DNA of 64,000 nt from Agrobacterium vitis (GCF_014926405.1 NZ_JACXXJ020000005.1:625001-689000); one strand, 5' to 3'. Counted from the stretch's first letter, positions 42,859-52,500 are shown. Notes: generated by a model not told the origin, from the sequence alone. Translations and numbers: made by a program.

Positions 42859-43818
42859 ATGGATTCCGTATCGATTAATTCCACGTCTGCATCGGCCCTG
42901 TCTCTCCTGAGCGGGTCTTCGAAGGCGCTTGAAGCGACCCAGACCAAGGTTGCAACAGGCAAGAAGGTCGATGACGCCTCTGATAATGCTGCCTATTGGT
43001 CGATTGCCACGACGATGAAATCCGACAGCCTGTCGCTGTCGAGCGCCGAGGATGCCACGGCCCTGTCGGCTGCCGTCTCCGATACCGCCGCACTTGGGCT
43101 GGAGCAGGCGACGGGGCTGGTTTCCGACATTCAGGCCAAGCTGATTGCATCCAAAGCTGCTGGTGCCAACAAGGGGGCGATCAATGACGAGATCAGCCAG
43201 CTCAAGGACCAGCTTTCAACCGTGGCGGACTCCTCCAGCTTCAACGGCCAGAACTGGCTGGCGCTCGACAGCAACCAGTCACCGAAAGTGACCTCGATGG
43301 TGTCTTCGGTCGGCTCGGACGGCAGCGGCAATCTGGCCGTCAACGTCACCAATTTCGACACGGCGCAAAGCGTGCTGACCAGCAAAAACGATGCGAGCGA
43401 TGGTATTCTGACGCGCTCGACGCTGACCATTGGCGCCAATGGAAGTGCTAACGAATATTATCTGCTGAATGTCGGTTCCCAGACGCCAGCCGCGCCGACG
43501 GCGGCGGAAATTGCCATTTCTGATGATACGTCGAATGCGCAGATCGACGCGATGATCGGCGCCACCCAATCGATTCTTTCCAGCATCACCGATGCAAGCG
43601 CCGCCGTGGGCGCCACCCAGAACCGGATTTCCAACAGCTCCGATTTGATGAAGGATCTACAGGATACCGCCACGGTCAGCATTGGTCGCTTGACCGATGC
43701 CGATATGGAAGAGGAAGCCACCAAGCTTTCGGCGCAAAGCGTCCAATCCCAGTTGCAGACCGCTAGCCTCAGCATTGCCAACAGCCAGCAGAAGAGCCTC
43801 GCACAGCTGTTCATGTGA
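42859..43818 (+). CDS. Flagellin
   Basis: A 319-residue rhizobial flagellin, exported through the flagellar apparatus and assembled as filament. The N-terminal D0/D1 (SINSTSASALSLLSGSSKALEATQTKVATGKKVDDASDNAAYWSIATTMKSD) and C-terminal D1/D0 (ENR-like NRISNSSDLMKDLQD...QSQLQTASLSIANSQQKSLAQLFM) are both complete. The middle domain is short, as in rhizobial types. The GGGGG site lies before the ATG at 42859. No other flagellar gene lies in the window, so it is an isolated flagellin copy. Its promoter is not recognised. Confidence 0.95.
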   Translation: MDSVSINSTSASALSLLSGSSKALEATQTKVATGKKVDDASDNAAYWSIATTMKSDSLSLSSAEDATALSAAVSDTAALGLEQATGLVSDIQAKLIASKAAGANKGAINDEISQLKDQLSTVADSSSFNGQNWLALDSNQSPKVTSMVSSVGSDGSGNLAVNVTNFDTAQSVLTSKNDASDGILTRSTLTIGANGSANEYYLLNVGSQTPAAPTAAEIAISDDTSNAQIDAMIGATQSILSSITDASAAVGATQNRISNSSDLMKDLQDTATVSIGRLTDADMEEEATKLSAQSVQSQLQTASLSIANSQQKSLAQLFM

Positions 43819-43854
43819 CAGCTGTGCCAAGGTGATGGGTCTTGCAAACACGCC

Positions 43855-45297
43855 TTACCGCTTGCGCGATCTGTTGCGCTTGCTGGTATTGCCTGGTTGA
43901 TTGCTGGCTTGCTTAACGGGCGCGGGCGTATTGGCGACAGCGACAGGCTCGGAAATCGTTTGGACAGGCGCTTCGGGAACCAATTCGTCAGGAGCCAGCA
44001 TCTGCGCAGTGTCTGTATTGTCTTCAGGGGTGACCGGCTCGGAGAGCGGGGCATCGGCTGACTGCGGCGGGATGGCGTCGTGGGTGTTGTCGGCTGCCAC
44101 CGCGTCGATGGGTTCGGCAGATGGCTCCAGCTCCGGTTCCAATGAAACCGGCTCATCAACGATAACTTTCTCATCATCGTTTCTGTCATTGTCGTTCATG
44201 GCGCTGGCCTGGGGGGCGTTGGCATGGGGCGCGCTGGCTTGCGTGGGCATGTCATTGGCTTCCGCCACGACAGGCGGAACGACCAGAGCCAGAAGCGGCG
44301 GAATTGCATTTTCAACCAGTGCGTCTGTGCTCGCTGTCTCCGAGACATTGGCGGGTGACGCGGACAACGTCTGCGCCAAAAGATCCGTGATTTTCAGCGC
44401 TCCCGGCAGGGATGTGTTGGTCGAATGGCCGGCGCGTGCGACGCGGACGATATTGGTCACCGGAGCTGTGGCATTCAATTCGCCGTACCAGTCGAGTTCG
44501 CCGATGATCGCCAAGGGGGGCGAAAACGGCGCGGGCAGTGCGACCCGGGTGCTGAACGTGATGATCTGCAACCGCTCGGCCAAGATGGAAAGCCGTTCGG
44601 GTGCTTCTTTTTCAATGGCGTTCAGCGCTTCAGCAACGATCAGGTTGCCTTTGGAATGGCCGGTGACGAGGTTGAACCGCAGATCCGGGTGGCACAGCAG
44701 CGCCTGGACCGTATCGGCATCGAGACTGGTGCGACGCGGCGGTTGCGATGGTTTCGGGCGGCGCTGGTAGGCACCGAATTGTGGGCGTCCGACCAGATCG
44801 TCGATCATCTCGAAATTGCGGCGCAGAAAGCCCAGCGGGCCAAAGAAGAAAGCCCCGCCCAATGCTTCCGCGACGACATCGCCAAGTCCATAGCCGGACA
44901 CCACCGCGCAGACCGGTGCCTCGATGGCGTCTGCGACATTGCGGGCAAAGGCGGCGGCCCCGGCAGCCGAGCCACCAATGCCCGCCACCGCCATGGCCCG
45001 CACCTCGCGGCCACCGCGCAGCAGATATTCATCCACCGTTTCGCACAGCGTCAACATGCCCTGTCCGGTGGGTGGCACGATCATGATCAGCCCTTCGGCG
45101 GCCAGCGCGTCGCTGATATAGAAGGCCTCATCAGAGGTCAGCGCTCTGATGTCGTAATAGAGGGCGTCGAGGCTGCTGTTGCGCAAACGCCAGGGCTCCA
45201 GCGCGGCATTGCGCAAGGGCCGCTTTTGCAGCCTTTCTGGCAGCGATAGCGATCGGGCAAATTGGGTCAAGCCAAAGGTGAAGGCTGTCTCGAACAT
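43855..45297 (-). CDS. Alpha/beta-hydrolase-like protein with long disordered tail
   Basis: A 480-residue protein. Residues 1-330 have a nucleophile-elbow-like GHSKGN motif (about residue 215, TGHSKGNLIVAEALNAI), as in lipases, and two glycine/alanine-rich stretches (GIGGSAAGAAAFARNVADAIEAP). The rest to the C-terminus is low-complexity and acidic, rich in Ala, Pro, Glu, Asp, and ends in a basic KRNRSRKR. The ATG at 45297 has a GGGAGAAG site. I do not recognise a named family for the whole protein. A role in intracellular granules or lipids is possible but not shown. Confidence 0.75.
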   Translation of the reverse strand: MFETAFTFGLTQFARSLSLPERLQKRPLRNAALEPWRLRNSSLDALYYDIRALTSDEAFYISDALAAEGLIMIVPPTGQGMLTLCETVDEYLLRGGREVRAMAVAGIGGSAAGAAAFARNVADAIEAPVCAVVSGYGLGDVVAEALGGAFFFGPLGFLRRNFEMIDDLVGRPQFGAYQRRPKPSQPPRRTSLDADTVQALLCHPDLRFNLVTGHSKGNLIVAEALNAIEKEAPERLSILAERLQIITFSTRVALPAPFSPPLAIIGELDWYGELNATAPVTNIVRVARAGHSTNTSLPGALKITDLLAQTLSASPANVSETASTDALVENAIPPLLALVVPPVVAEANDMPTQASAPHANAPQASAMNDNDRNDDEKVIVDEPVSLEPELEPSAEPIDAVAADNTHDAIPPQSADAPLSEPVTPEDNTDTAQMLAPDELVPEAPVQTISEPVAVANTPAPVKQASNQPGNTSKRNRSRKR

Positions 45298-45536
45298 TGG
45301 TCTTCTCCCATGTGTTTTGTTGCGTTGCAACTTATGGGCGCGCAATTCGATTAGCAACTGTTACTTTATTTTTTTTGCACTAACGGAAAAGCTGTATTGG
45401 CTCATGATTGCAAATCCAGCTTCAATGATAGCACGGCCTAAACCGGCTGGCTTTGCGCAAAGCCAAATGTCCATGCATAAGCCACTCTGGCGCTTATCGT
45501 GATAGAAGCATTTGTAAAATCAGGCAATTTTGGGGA

Positions 45537-46022
45537 TCAGCCCCGTGTTTGGCGCAGCGCCTCACCGGCGATCATCGCTGCCGACATGGCGACATTGATG
45601 GAGCGCTGGCCCTCGACCATCGGGATCAGGATGCGGGCATCGGCGCCGTCATGGACATGATCAGGCACACCGGCGCTTTCGCGGCCAAACAGCAGGATGT
45701 CGTCGGGCTGAAAGGCAAGTTCGGTATAGGGCATGGCCGCCTTGGTGGAGGCCAGAACCAGCCGGCGTCCGCTGTTCTTGCGCCAATCCTCAAATTGCGC
45801 CCAGTTGACATGCCGGGTGAGGGTGACGGCGGCGAGATAGTCCATTCCCGCCCGCTTCAGATTACGGTCTGACAGGTCAAAACCGGCAGGCTCGATAATA
45901 TCGACGCCGAGGCCAAGGCAGGCGGCGAGCCGCAGGATCGTGCCGGTATTGCCGGGAATATCCGGCTGGTAAAGGGCGATGCGGAGCGTGGAGGGGGAGA
46001 CGCCGGGGATGCTATTGGTCAT
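45537..46022 (-). CDS. trmL: tRNA (cytidine(34)-2'-O)-methyltransferase TrmL
   Basis: A 161-residue SPOUT methyltransferase that modifies the wobble base of tRNA-Leu isoacceptors. The knot motifs are IALYQPDIPGNTGTILRLAA (near the N-terminus), ILLFGRESAGVP and IPMVEGQRSINVAMSAAM. The ATG at 46022 begins MTNSIPG; longer upstream frames lack family similarity. It is alone on the minus strand. Confidence 0.93.
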   Translation of the reverse strand: MTNSIPGVSPSTLRIALYQPDIPGNTGTILRLAACLGLGVDIIEPAGFDLSDRNLKRAGMDYLAAVTLTRHVNWAQFEDWRKNSGRRLVLASTKAAMPYTELAFQPDDILLFGRESAGVPDHVHDGADARILIPMVEGQRSINVAMSAAMIAGEALRQTRG

Positions 46023-46471
46023 GGCGTTTGAATATCGGCTTCGCTGCGGCCTGTCTGTTGTCGATGGGCAACAGTGCGACCGCAAAACAGGGTGCCGTTC
46101 CGATTGCGACTTTTCAATTTCCCGCTGCGTCTTTATTGAGAGTGCATCTTCACTCGAGACAGGGAGGCACGCATGACCGATATCCACTGGATGCGCCACC
46201 CCGCTGCACGAATTCTCCGGCAGCGCTGAGCCCTCTCGACTTTTCCTTGAACGCATCGAAACGCCATCGCCTGAACTGCGCTTTTGCAAAAGGCGATGTC
46301 TTTCTCAATCCCATGGCTGATTTCGCCTGAATCTTTGCGGTCAGGCGGTCATGCCGCCAATCGGCTGGCCCTTTCGCGGTTGGCCGCCGTTTACCGATTG
46401 AGCTTGCCATATCCCGGTTGCTTTGCCGCGATACGCGCTATATCGGTCCGGCAAGCTGATGGAGACTGAAG
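46023..46471. other. Intergenic region between divergent trmL and ABC exporter
   Basis: About 450 bp without a supportable gene. An 8-bp perfect hairpin (CATCGCCT 46264-46271 with AGGCGATG 46290-46297) is the only structure that I see. Divergent promoters must lie here. Short reading frames present lack codon-use support. Confidence 0.5.
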
Positions 46472-48331
46472 ATGTTTACCTGGTTCGAACGCCAACTCAA
46501 TCCCTATCCGGCCGAGCAACCCAGCCTGCCGCCCAAGGGCCTGTTCCGCTTCATCTGGCATTATACCAGGCCCGCTGCCGGTTGGCTGGCGCTGATGGCC
46601 GTGCTGGTCATGCTGATTGCGGTGGGCGAGGTGATGCTCTTCCAGTTCCTCGGCGATATCGTCACCTGGCTCTCGCATGCCAACCGCGATACGTTCCTGC
46701 AAACCGAGGGCTGGCGGCTGGTGGGCATGGGGGCCTTGGTCCTGGTGTTTCTGCCGGGCATTGCCACGATCAATTCGCTGATCGTGCATCAGACACTGCT
46801 GGGCAATTTCCCGATGATTGCCCGCTGGCAGATGCATCGCTTCCTGCTCAACCATTCCATGACGTTTTTCGCCAATGAGTTTTCGGGCCGGGTCTCGACC
46901 AAGGTCATGCAGACCTCGCTGGCCGTGCGCGAAACCGTGGTCAAGGTGCTGGACGTTTTCGTCTATGTCATCACCTATTTCATCTCGATGCTGGTGGTGA
47001 TTGCCTCCGCCGACCTGCGCCTGCTGGTGCCGATGCTGATCTGGCTTGGCATCTATATCTCGATCGTCACCTATTACGTGCCGCGGCTGCGCAAGATTGC
47101 AGCGCTCCAGGCCGATACCCGCTCGACCATGACCGGACGGATTGTCGATAGCTATACCAATATCGCCACGGTCAAGCTGTTCTCCCATACACGGCGGGAG
47201 GAGGACTATGCCAAGGGCGCGATGGACGAATTCCTGCAATCCGTCCATGCGCAGATGCGTAAGGTGACGCTGTTTCAGGTCCTGGTCTATCTCAACAATT
47301 GCACGGTCATCTTCCTGATCGGTGCGCTGTCCGTCTGGCTGTGGTTGACGGCCTCGATCCAGGTCGGTGCTATCGCCATTGCTATCGGGCTTGCCATGCG
47401 GGTCAACAGCATGTCGCAATGGGTGATGTGGGAAGTGTCGGCGCTGTTTGAAAATATCGGCACGGTCTATGACGGCATGGAGATGATGACCAAGCCGCAT
47501 GACATTACCGACAAGCCCGATGCCAAGCCGCTGACCGTGCCGAAGGGTGAGATTGTCTATGACAAGGTCCGCTTCCACTATGGAAAGACGCGCGGCGTGA
47601 TCGACGATTTCTCGCTGACGATAAAGGCTGGCGAAAAGGTTGGGCTGGTTGGCCGCTCCGGGGCTGGCAAGACGACGCTGATGAACCTGCTGCTGCGGTT
47701 CTACGATGTCGAAAAGGGCCACGTCACCATCGACGGGCAGGATATCGGGGCGGTGACCCAGGATAGCCTGCGCGGCCAGATCGGCGTCGTCACGCAGGAT
47801 ACCTCGCTGCTGCACCGCTCGATCCGCGACAACATTGCCTATGGCCGCCCGGATGCCAGCGATGCCGAAGTGGTCGAGGCTGCAAAACGCGCCAATGCCT
47901 GGGACTTTATCGAGAACCTCGTCGATATGCAGGGCAGGGTCGGACTGGATGCGCAGGTGGGTGAGCGCGGCGTGAAACTATCCGGCGGCCAGCGCCAGCG
48001 GATTGCCATCGCCCGGGTCTTCCTGAAAAACGCACCGATCTTGGTGCTGGACGAGGCGACCTCGGCGCTTGACTCAGAGGTAGAGGCCGCCATTCAGGAG
48101 AGCCTGTTTGCCCTGATGGAGGGCAAGACGGTGATCGCCATCGCCCATCGGTTATCGACACTGACCGAAATGGACCGTCTGGTGGTGCTGGACAACGGCC
48201 GGATCATCGAGACCGGCACCCATCACCAGCTCGCCAGCCAGAGCGGCGTCTATGCCGATCTGTGGAACCGCCAGTCGGGCGGGTTTTTGGCCGACGAGGC
48301 CAACGAGGCGCAGGAAACGGCGGCGGAGTAA
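46472..48331 (+). CDS. ABC exporter, fused permease and ATPase
   Basis: A 619-residue half-transporter. Six transmembrane helices lie in the first 330 residues. The ATPase domain has Walker A GRSGAGKTT (about 393-401), signature LSGGQRQRIAIAR (about 503), Walker B ILVLDEATSALD and the H-loop AIAHRLST. It belongs to the lipid/drug exporter class. The paralog at 49115-50992 shares its organisation and most motifs, so a heterodimer or a duplication is possible. The substrate is unknown. Confidence 0.93.
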   Translation: MFTWFERQLNPYPAEQPSLPPKGLFRFIWHYTRPAAGWLALMAVLVMLIAVGEVMLFQFLGDIVTWLSHANRDTFLQTEGWRLVGMGALVLVFLPGIATINSLIVHQTLLGNFPMIARWQMHRFLLNHSMTFFANEFSGRVSTKVMQTSLAVRETVVKVLDVFVYVITYFISMLVVIASADLRLLVPMLIWLGIYISIVTYYVPRLRKIAALQADTRSTMTGRIVDSYTNIATVKLFSHTRREEDYAKGAMDEFLQSVHAQMRKVTLFQVLVYLNNCTVIFLIGALSVWLWLTASIQVGAIAIAIGLAMRVNSMSQWVMWEVSALFENIGTVYDGMEMMTKPHDITDKPDAKPLTVPKGEIVYDKVRFHYGKTRGVIDDFSLTIKAGEKVGLVGRSGAGKTTLMNLLLRFYDVEKGHVTIDGQDIGAVTQDSLRGQIGVVTQDTSLLHRSIRDNIAYGRPDASDAEVVEAAKRANAWDFIENLVDMQGRVGLDAQVGERGVKLSGGQRQRIAIARVFLKNAPILVLDEATSALDSEVEAAIQESLFALMEGKTVIAIAHRLSTLTEMDRLVVLDNGRIIETGTHHQLASQSGVYADLWNRQSGGFLADEANEAQETAAE

Positions 48332-48475
48332 TCCGTTGCCATTGTTTGCTGGCGCACGTTCCCATTTTCGTCGTCATGCTCGGCCTTGTGCCGAGCATCT
48401 GATACGGCTGACTGTCTTGAATGAAGGTGATGACATGGATCTGGCGGCAGATCCTGGTTGAAAAGCTATACGGGC

Positions 48476-48930
48476 CTATAACGGCTTTCGGAAGAAGACG
48501 ACGCGCTGTGTCTCCTCAAAGCCCAAAGCGGTATGGAGCGCATGGCTGGCTGAATTGTCTAGCGGCGGGTCAGAGCCAAATTCAACACATCCAAGCGACT
48601 TTCCCCATTCGGCAACGGCATTGCAAAGCAATCCTGCAATCCCTTGTCGCCTGTCAGCGGGCCGGACGTAAATCCCTTCGAGGAATAGAACGGGCGAACT
48701 GCTCTGCATCCATTCACATAATCATGTCGCAAGCTGGCCTCAGCAAAGCCGACCGCTTCATTCGCGCTGTTTCGGGCGATGAACGCGATGGCCTTTCCAC
48801 TTTCCGAGAGAAACGTTCGGACCAGTTCAGCGCGATGATCTTCAATCATGTGATGCGGCCAGAGCGCGGCACGAAGCTGCACCCACGGCTCTACGTCTTT
48901 TATCGTCCCAATCTCAACAATCGATTTCAT
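48476..48930 (-). pseudogene. Aminoglycoside 6'-N-acetyltransferase-like gene with 1-nt frameshift
   Basis: The first frame starts MKSIVEIGTIKDVEPWVQLRA at 48930 and is GNAT-like up to RHDYVNGC. It then loses the frame. The second frame, entering at about 48709, gives SSSPVLFLEGIYVRPADRRQGIAG...EFGSDPPLDNSASHALHTALGFEETQRVVFFRK, the typical C-terminal half of AAC(6')-I enzymes. Adding one base between restores NGC-E-SSSPVLFLEGIY, 151 residues, the right size. So the gene has lost one nucleotide. If intact it would acetylate aminoglycosides. Sequencing error is the alternative. Confidence 0.8.
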
Positions 48931-49031
48931 ATTGGGGTTCCCTTCAGGGCGCTTTCAGCTCGGCGTTCGGGTGACACGGCAATCAGGGTGTTACCATCCT
49001 GATCACGCAAATATAACCAGCCAATCGACAT
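48927..49031 (-). CDS. Possible small protein upstream of aac(6')-like pseudogene
   Basis: A 34-codon frame (ATG at 49031) ends in an ATGA overlap with the aac(6')-like start. The sequence includes MSIGWLYLRDQDGNTLIAVS. Its frame runs open upstream to about the start of the ABC gene, so it may be the end of a decayed gene rather than a real peptide. Support is weak. Confidence 0.25.
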   Translation of the reverse strand: MSIGWLYLRDQDGNTLIAVSPERRAESALKGTPI

Positions 49032-49114
49032 CAGCACCTTTGTCCCGGTCGGCAATAGCCCTAGTTTGAGAGAGAACCGACTCGTCCCGTTCGGCTCATC
49101 CGAGGTCCCGCTCC

Positions 49115-50992
49115 ATGCTGATTTCCGCCATCATCCGCCTGTTCGAACGCTGGGTCGATCCTTTTACCGAGCGTGCGGATCTTTGCCCGCCGGGGGGCAC
49201 CACGGCTTTCGTGTGGTTTTACGTGCGCCAGGCCAAGTGGGCATTTTTTGCCATGGCGCTGTTTGGCGGCGCGGTGGCGGTGATGGAAGCCAGCATGTTC
49301 TGGTTTGTCGGGCGGCTGGTGGATCTGATCGATACCGTTCCCAAGGCTGCGGGCTGGCAGGGGCTGTTGGGTGCGCATGGGCTTGAATTGCTGGGCATTG
49401 CCGCCGTTGTCGTCTTCGTTCGGTTTGCGGTGATCACGCTGAGCGCGTTGGTCGAAGAACAGGTCGTGGTGTTGAATTTCCTCAATCTGGTGCGCTGGCA
49501 AAGCCATGTGCATGTTGCGCGCCAATCGCTGAGCTTCTTCCATAATGATTTTGCCGGGCGGATTGCCACCAAGGTCTGGGCAGGCGGCCAGGCGACGGGC
49601 GATCTCCTGACCTCGCTGTTGCAGGTCGCCTGGTTCATGGTGATTTACACGATTTCCACCATGGCGCTTTTGGCGCAACTGGACTGGGTGCTGGCGGCAA
49701 TCATTGCCGTCTGGGTGCTGGTTTTCGCGGTGCTGGCCCGCTATTTCGTGCCGCGCATCCGCCGCCATGCCCGTGACACAGCCGAAGCTGGCTCGGCGCT
49801 AACCGGCAGGCTGGTGGATAGCTATGCCAATATCCAGACCCTGAAACTGTTTGCCCGCGAGCGGCAGAACGACCATTACATCCGCGCCGGTTTTGAGCGT
49901 TTCCAGGCAGCGCAAGCGCCCTTTACCCGGCTGATCACAGGCGTGCGTGCCTCGCTGGCACTGCTGTCAGGCGGTATGATCCTGATGATTGCCGCCGTCT
50001 GCATCGACCGCTGGTTTTCAGGCGCGATGACGGCGGGTGGCATGGCGTTTACGCTTGGCCTCGTGCTGCGCCTCAGCATGCTGCTAAACCGGATGATGAC
50101 CCAGTTGAACGGCATGATGCGCAATATCGGCACGATCCAGAACGCCGCGGAGATGATTTCCCAGCCTATCGGTCTGAAGGACCGACCCGATGCCAAGGTA
50201 CTCACTGTCACCGGCCCGGAAATCCGCTTCGACGATGTGTCCTTCCACTATGGCAAGCAGAAGGGGGCCATCGATCATCTGTCGCTGACCATCAAGCCTG
50301 GCGAGAAGGTCGGCATTGTTGGGCGCTCCGGGGCTGGCAAGACGACGCTGGTCAACCTTCTGTTGCGGTTCTACGATGTCGAGGGCGGGGGCATCCGGAT
50401 TGACGGACAGGATTTGCGCGAAGTGACGCAGGAAAGCCTGCGAGGCAAGATCGGCATGGTGACGCAGGATACCGCCCTGCTGCACCGCTCGATCCGTGAC
50501 AACATCCTGTTTGGCCGCGATGAGGCGAGCGAAGAGCAGTTGCGCGCTGCCGCCGACCAGGCCGAGGCGCTGGGCTTTATCGAAAAACTGGTCGATCAGC
50601 GCGGACGAACCGGCTTTGACGTGCATGTCGGCGAACGCGGCGTGAAGCTTTCCGGCGGCCAGCGCCAGCGGATCGCCATCGCCCGGGTGATGCTGAAAGA
50701 CGCGCCAATTCTGGTGCTGGACGAGGCAACCTCGGCGCTCGATTCGGAAGTGGAAGCGGCCATCCAGTCCAATCTGGAACAGCTGATGACCGGGAAAACC
50801 GTGCTGGCCATCGCCCACCGCCTCTCCACCATCGCCAGCCTCGACCGCCTCGTGGTGATCGACCAGGGCCGTATCATCGAAGAGGGCAGCCACGACGAAC
50901 TGGTGGAGCGGGGCGGGCTCTACGCCGAGCTTTGGGCGCGCCAATCGGGGGGATTTATTGGCGGTGAGGAGGCGGATCGGGCGGCGGAATAA
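49115..50992 (+). CDS. ABC exporter, fused permease and ATPase (paralog)
   Basis: A 625-residue half-transporter of the same class as 46472-48331. Walker A GRSGAGKTT is at about 402, LSGGQRQRIAIAR at about 511, and Walker B (ILVLDEATSALD) and H-loop (AIAHRLST) are present. The ATPase half differs little between the two, and the permease half more so. The intervening aac(6')-like pseudogene lies on the other strand. With the first exporter it could form a heterodimer. The substrate is unknown. Confidence 0.93.
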   Translation: MLISAIIRLFERWVDPFTERADLCPPGGTTAFVWFYVRQAKWAFFAMALFGGAVAVMEASMFWFVGRLVDLIDTVPKAAGWQGLLGAHGLELLGIAAVVVFVRFAVITLSALVEEQVVVLNFLNLVRWQSHVHVARQSLSFFHNDFAGRIATKVWAGGQATGDLLTSLLQVAWFMVIYTISTMALLAQLDWVLAAIIAVWVLVFAVLARYFVPRIRRHARDTAEAGSALTGRLVDSYANIQTLKLFARERQNDHYIRAGFERFQAAQAPFTRLITGVRASLALLSGGMILMIAAVCIDRWFSGAMTAGGMAFTLGLVLRLSMLLNRMMTQLNGMMRNIGTIQNAAEMISQPIGLKDRPDAKVLTVTGPEIRFDDVSFHYGKQKGAIDHLSLTIKPGEKVGIVGRSGAGKTTLVNLLLRFYDVEGGGIRIDGQDLREVTQESLRGKIGMVTQDTALLHRSIRDNILFGRDEASEEQLRAAADQAEALGFIEKLVDQRGRTGFDVHVGERGVKLSGGQRQRIAIARVMLKDAPILVLDEATSALDSEVEAAIQSNLEQLMTGKTVLAIAHRLSTIASLDRLVVIDQGRIIEEGSHDELVERGGLYAELWARQSGGFIGGEEADRAAE

Positions 50993-51047
50993 TGATCATA
51001 AGCGTTGCATGCGAGCGGAATAATGAACTCCGACCCGGAAGGACGGC

Positions 51048-51296
51048 TCAGATTTTAGGTTCAGTAAATGGATTAGCAATGAACTTGCCGATCAGCATGC
51101 TCGCTGAGTGATTGTCCAGATGATAAGCGAATTCGAGAGCCCGCACGCAGAAGAGATCACTCATTCCAAGCGCCTTGAGAGAATAGATTAGTCTTTCTTC
51201 CTTTCGGAAAACGATCTTTAAAAAGGTAATCGCCAGCCTCCAGCGAAGCGTCCTCATTTTCGTGAAAGACCCCTTCGTTTTCGTTATCTCATACAT
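51048..51296 (-). CDS. Hypothetical protein, 82 aa
   Basis: A small basic protein (MYEITKTKGSFTKMRTLRWRLAITFLKIVFRKEE..., ending NPFTEPKI). An amphipathic stretch near residues 20-30 is the only feature. Composition of this stretch is somewhat AT-rich compared with the neighbours. The start at 51296 or the ATG 13 codons later is possible; neither has a strong ribosome site. Confidence 0.4.
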   Translation of the reverse strand: MYEITKTKGSFTKMRTLRWRLAITFLKIVFRKEERLIYSLKALGMSDLFCVRALEFAYHLDNHSASMLIGKFIANPFTEPKI

Positions 51297-51385
51297 GGAC
51301 CAGCCTGATTCATTCGAGGTAATTTTTGTATTACGAACCCGCTATCTAACGCCCCCTGGACCTTCTTCCAGTGGCAATTCCCTTA

Positions 51386-52315
51386 TCACAACATGCCCAC
51401 TTTCTTTAGCCAGACGATTGCGAGATTAGGCCATTGTCCTACCGGTAAATCAGGCTTTCGCAGCGCAAACGCATGACCTCCCCTATCAAAAATATGGAGT
51501 TCGGTGGGCACGCCAGCTTTCTTGAGGCCATCCGCATAAACCTTGCTATTGCAGGGGTTATCGACGTCGTCGTCGCTTGCTTGAACGAGAAATGTCGGCG
51601 GCGCCGCTTTCGTGATCGCGAAATTTAAATGCCTAGGTTGGCCGGAATCGTAACACATATGCCCCGGATATGCAGCGATAGCAAAGTCCGGGTGGCTGCT
51701 CAACTTGTCTGCTTCATCCACGGACACGTAGTTGGGCTTCGAAATATTGCTTATTTCAGCAACCAAAAACCCGCCGGATGAAAATCCAATCACCCCAACT
51801 TTGTGAGGATCGACATTCAATGCCTGCGAGCGCGCTCTGACGAGGCGAACCGTGCGCTGTGCGTCTTGAAGGGCTCGGCGTATTTTTGGGATAACCCGGC
51901 AATGGCAGTCAGTGTCCCAATAATCGTCACTTCCTGGCACTCGATATTTGAGAAGAATACAGGTTATGCCGTTGCCTGTTATCCAATCGCAGATCTCGGT
52001 ACCCTCCAGGTCCATTGCCAGAACACGGAACCCGCCGCCGGGAAACACCACGATTGCAGTGCCGCTGTTCTTACCTTTAGGCGGGTAAATAGTCATTGTT
52101 GGATGGGTTACGTTAAGGATCGTCTGTTTTCCCGGTTTCAAACTCTCTGGTGGGAGTGAAATAGTCTCCATGTCTGGCGCTTCATGGGGCCAGATTGGAA
52201 TTTGCTGAATGCCGCCCGAAGGTTGCCAAACTTGATTGTCTTCTGCTTCAGCTTGCCAACTAGTGGCAAACACACCAATCAAAGTGAATATTACAAAGAA
52301 AAATATTTGCGCCAT
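51386..52315 (-). CDS. Secreted alpha/beta hydrolase (esterase/acetylxylan esterase-like)
   Basis: A 309-residue protein with a signal peptide (MAQIFFFVIFTLIGVFATSWQAEA). The hydrolase fold has the oxyanion FPGGGF, the nucleophile in GVIGFSSGG, an Asp in the QASDDDVDNP region and the catalytic His in DRGGHAFAL. It resembles family members that remove acetyl groups from polysaccharides or act on other esters. ATG 52315 is preferred over a TTG at 52345. It stands alone and is less GC-rich than core genes, suggesting later acquisition. Confidence 0.85.
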   Translation of the reverse strand: MAQIFFFVIFTLIGVFATSWQAEAEDNQVWQPSGGIQQIPIWPHEAPDMETISLPPESLKPGKQTILNVTHPTMTIYPPKGKNSGTAIVVFPGGGFRVLAMDLEGTEICDWITGNGITCILLKYRVPGSDDYWDTDCHCRVIPKIRRALQDAQRTVRLVRARSQALNVDPHKVGVIGFSSGGFLVAEISNISKPNYVSVDEADKLSSHPDFAIAAYPGHMCYDSGQPRHLNFAITKAAPPTFLVQASDDDVDNPCNSKVYADGLKKAGVPTELHIFDRGGHAFALRKPDLPVGQWPNLAIVWLKKVGML

Positions 52316-52500
52316 TTGGATAAGGCCTTTTTTGTCGGCGGCCAATTCTCTATGTCGATAATTAGGATTGAAAATGTCTGACTTTGGGCATTGGGTGCAA
52401 AATTATGGACGTGCAAGATAAATGCGGAAGAGTGCGGGTGCAATGTCTTCTGTGGCTGTCGTCCTTTCGATAATCTGGATGCGGACGGACGTGAGCTTCA

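Noticed and set aside
46150..46410. 86-codon minus-strand frame in the trmL-ABC space
   Set aside because: Very basic composition without a ribosome site; likely random in a GC-rich spacer.
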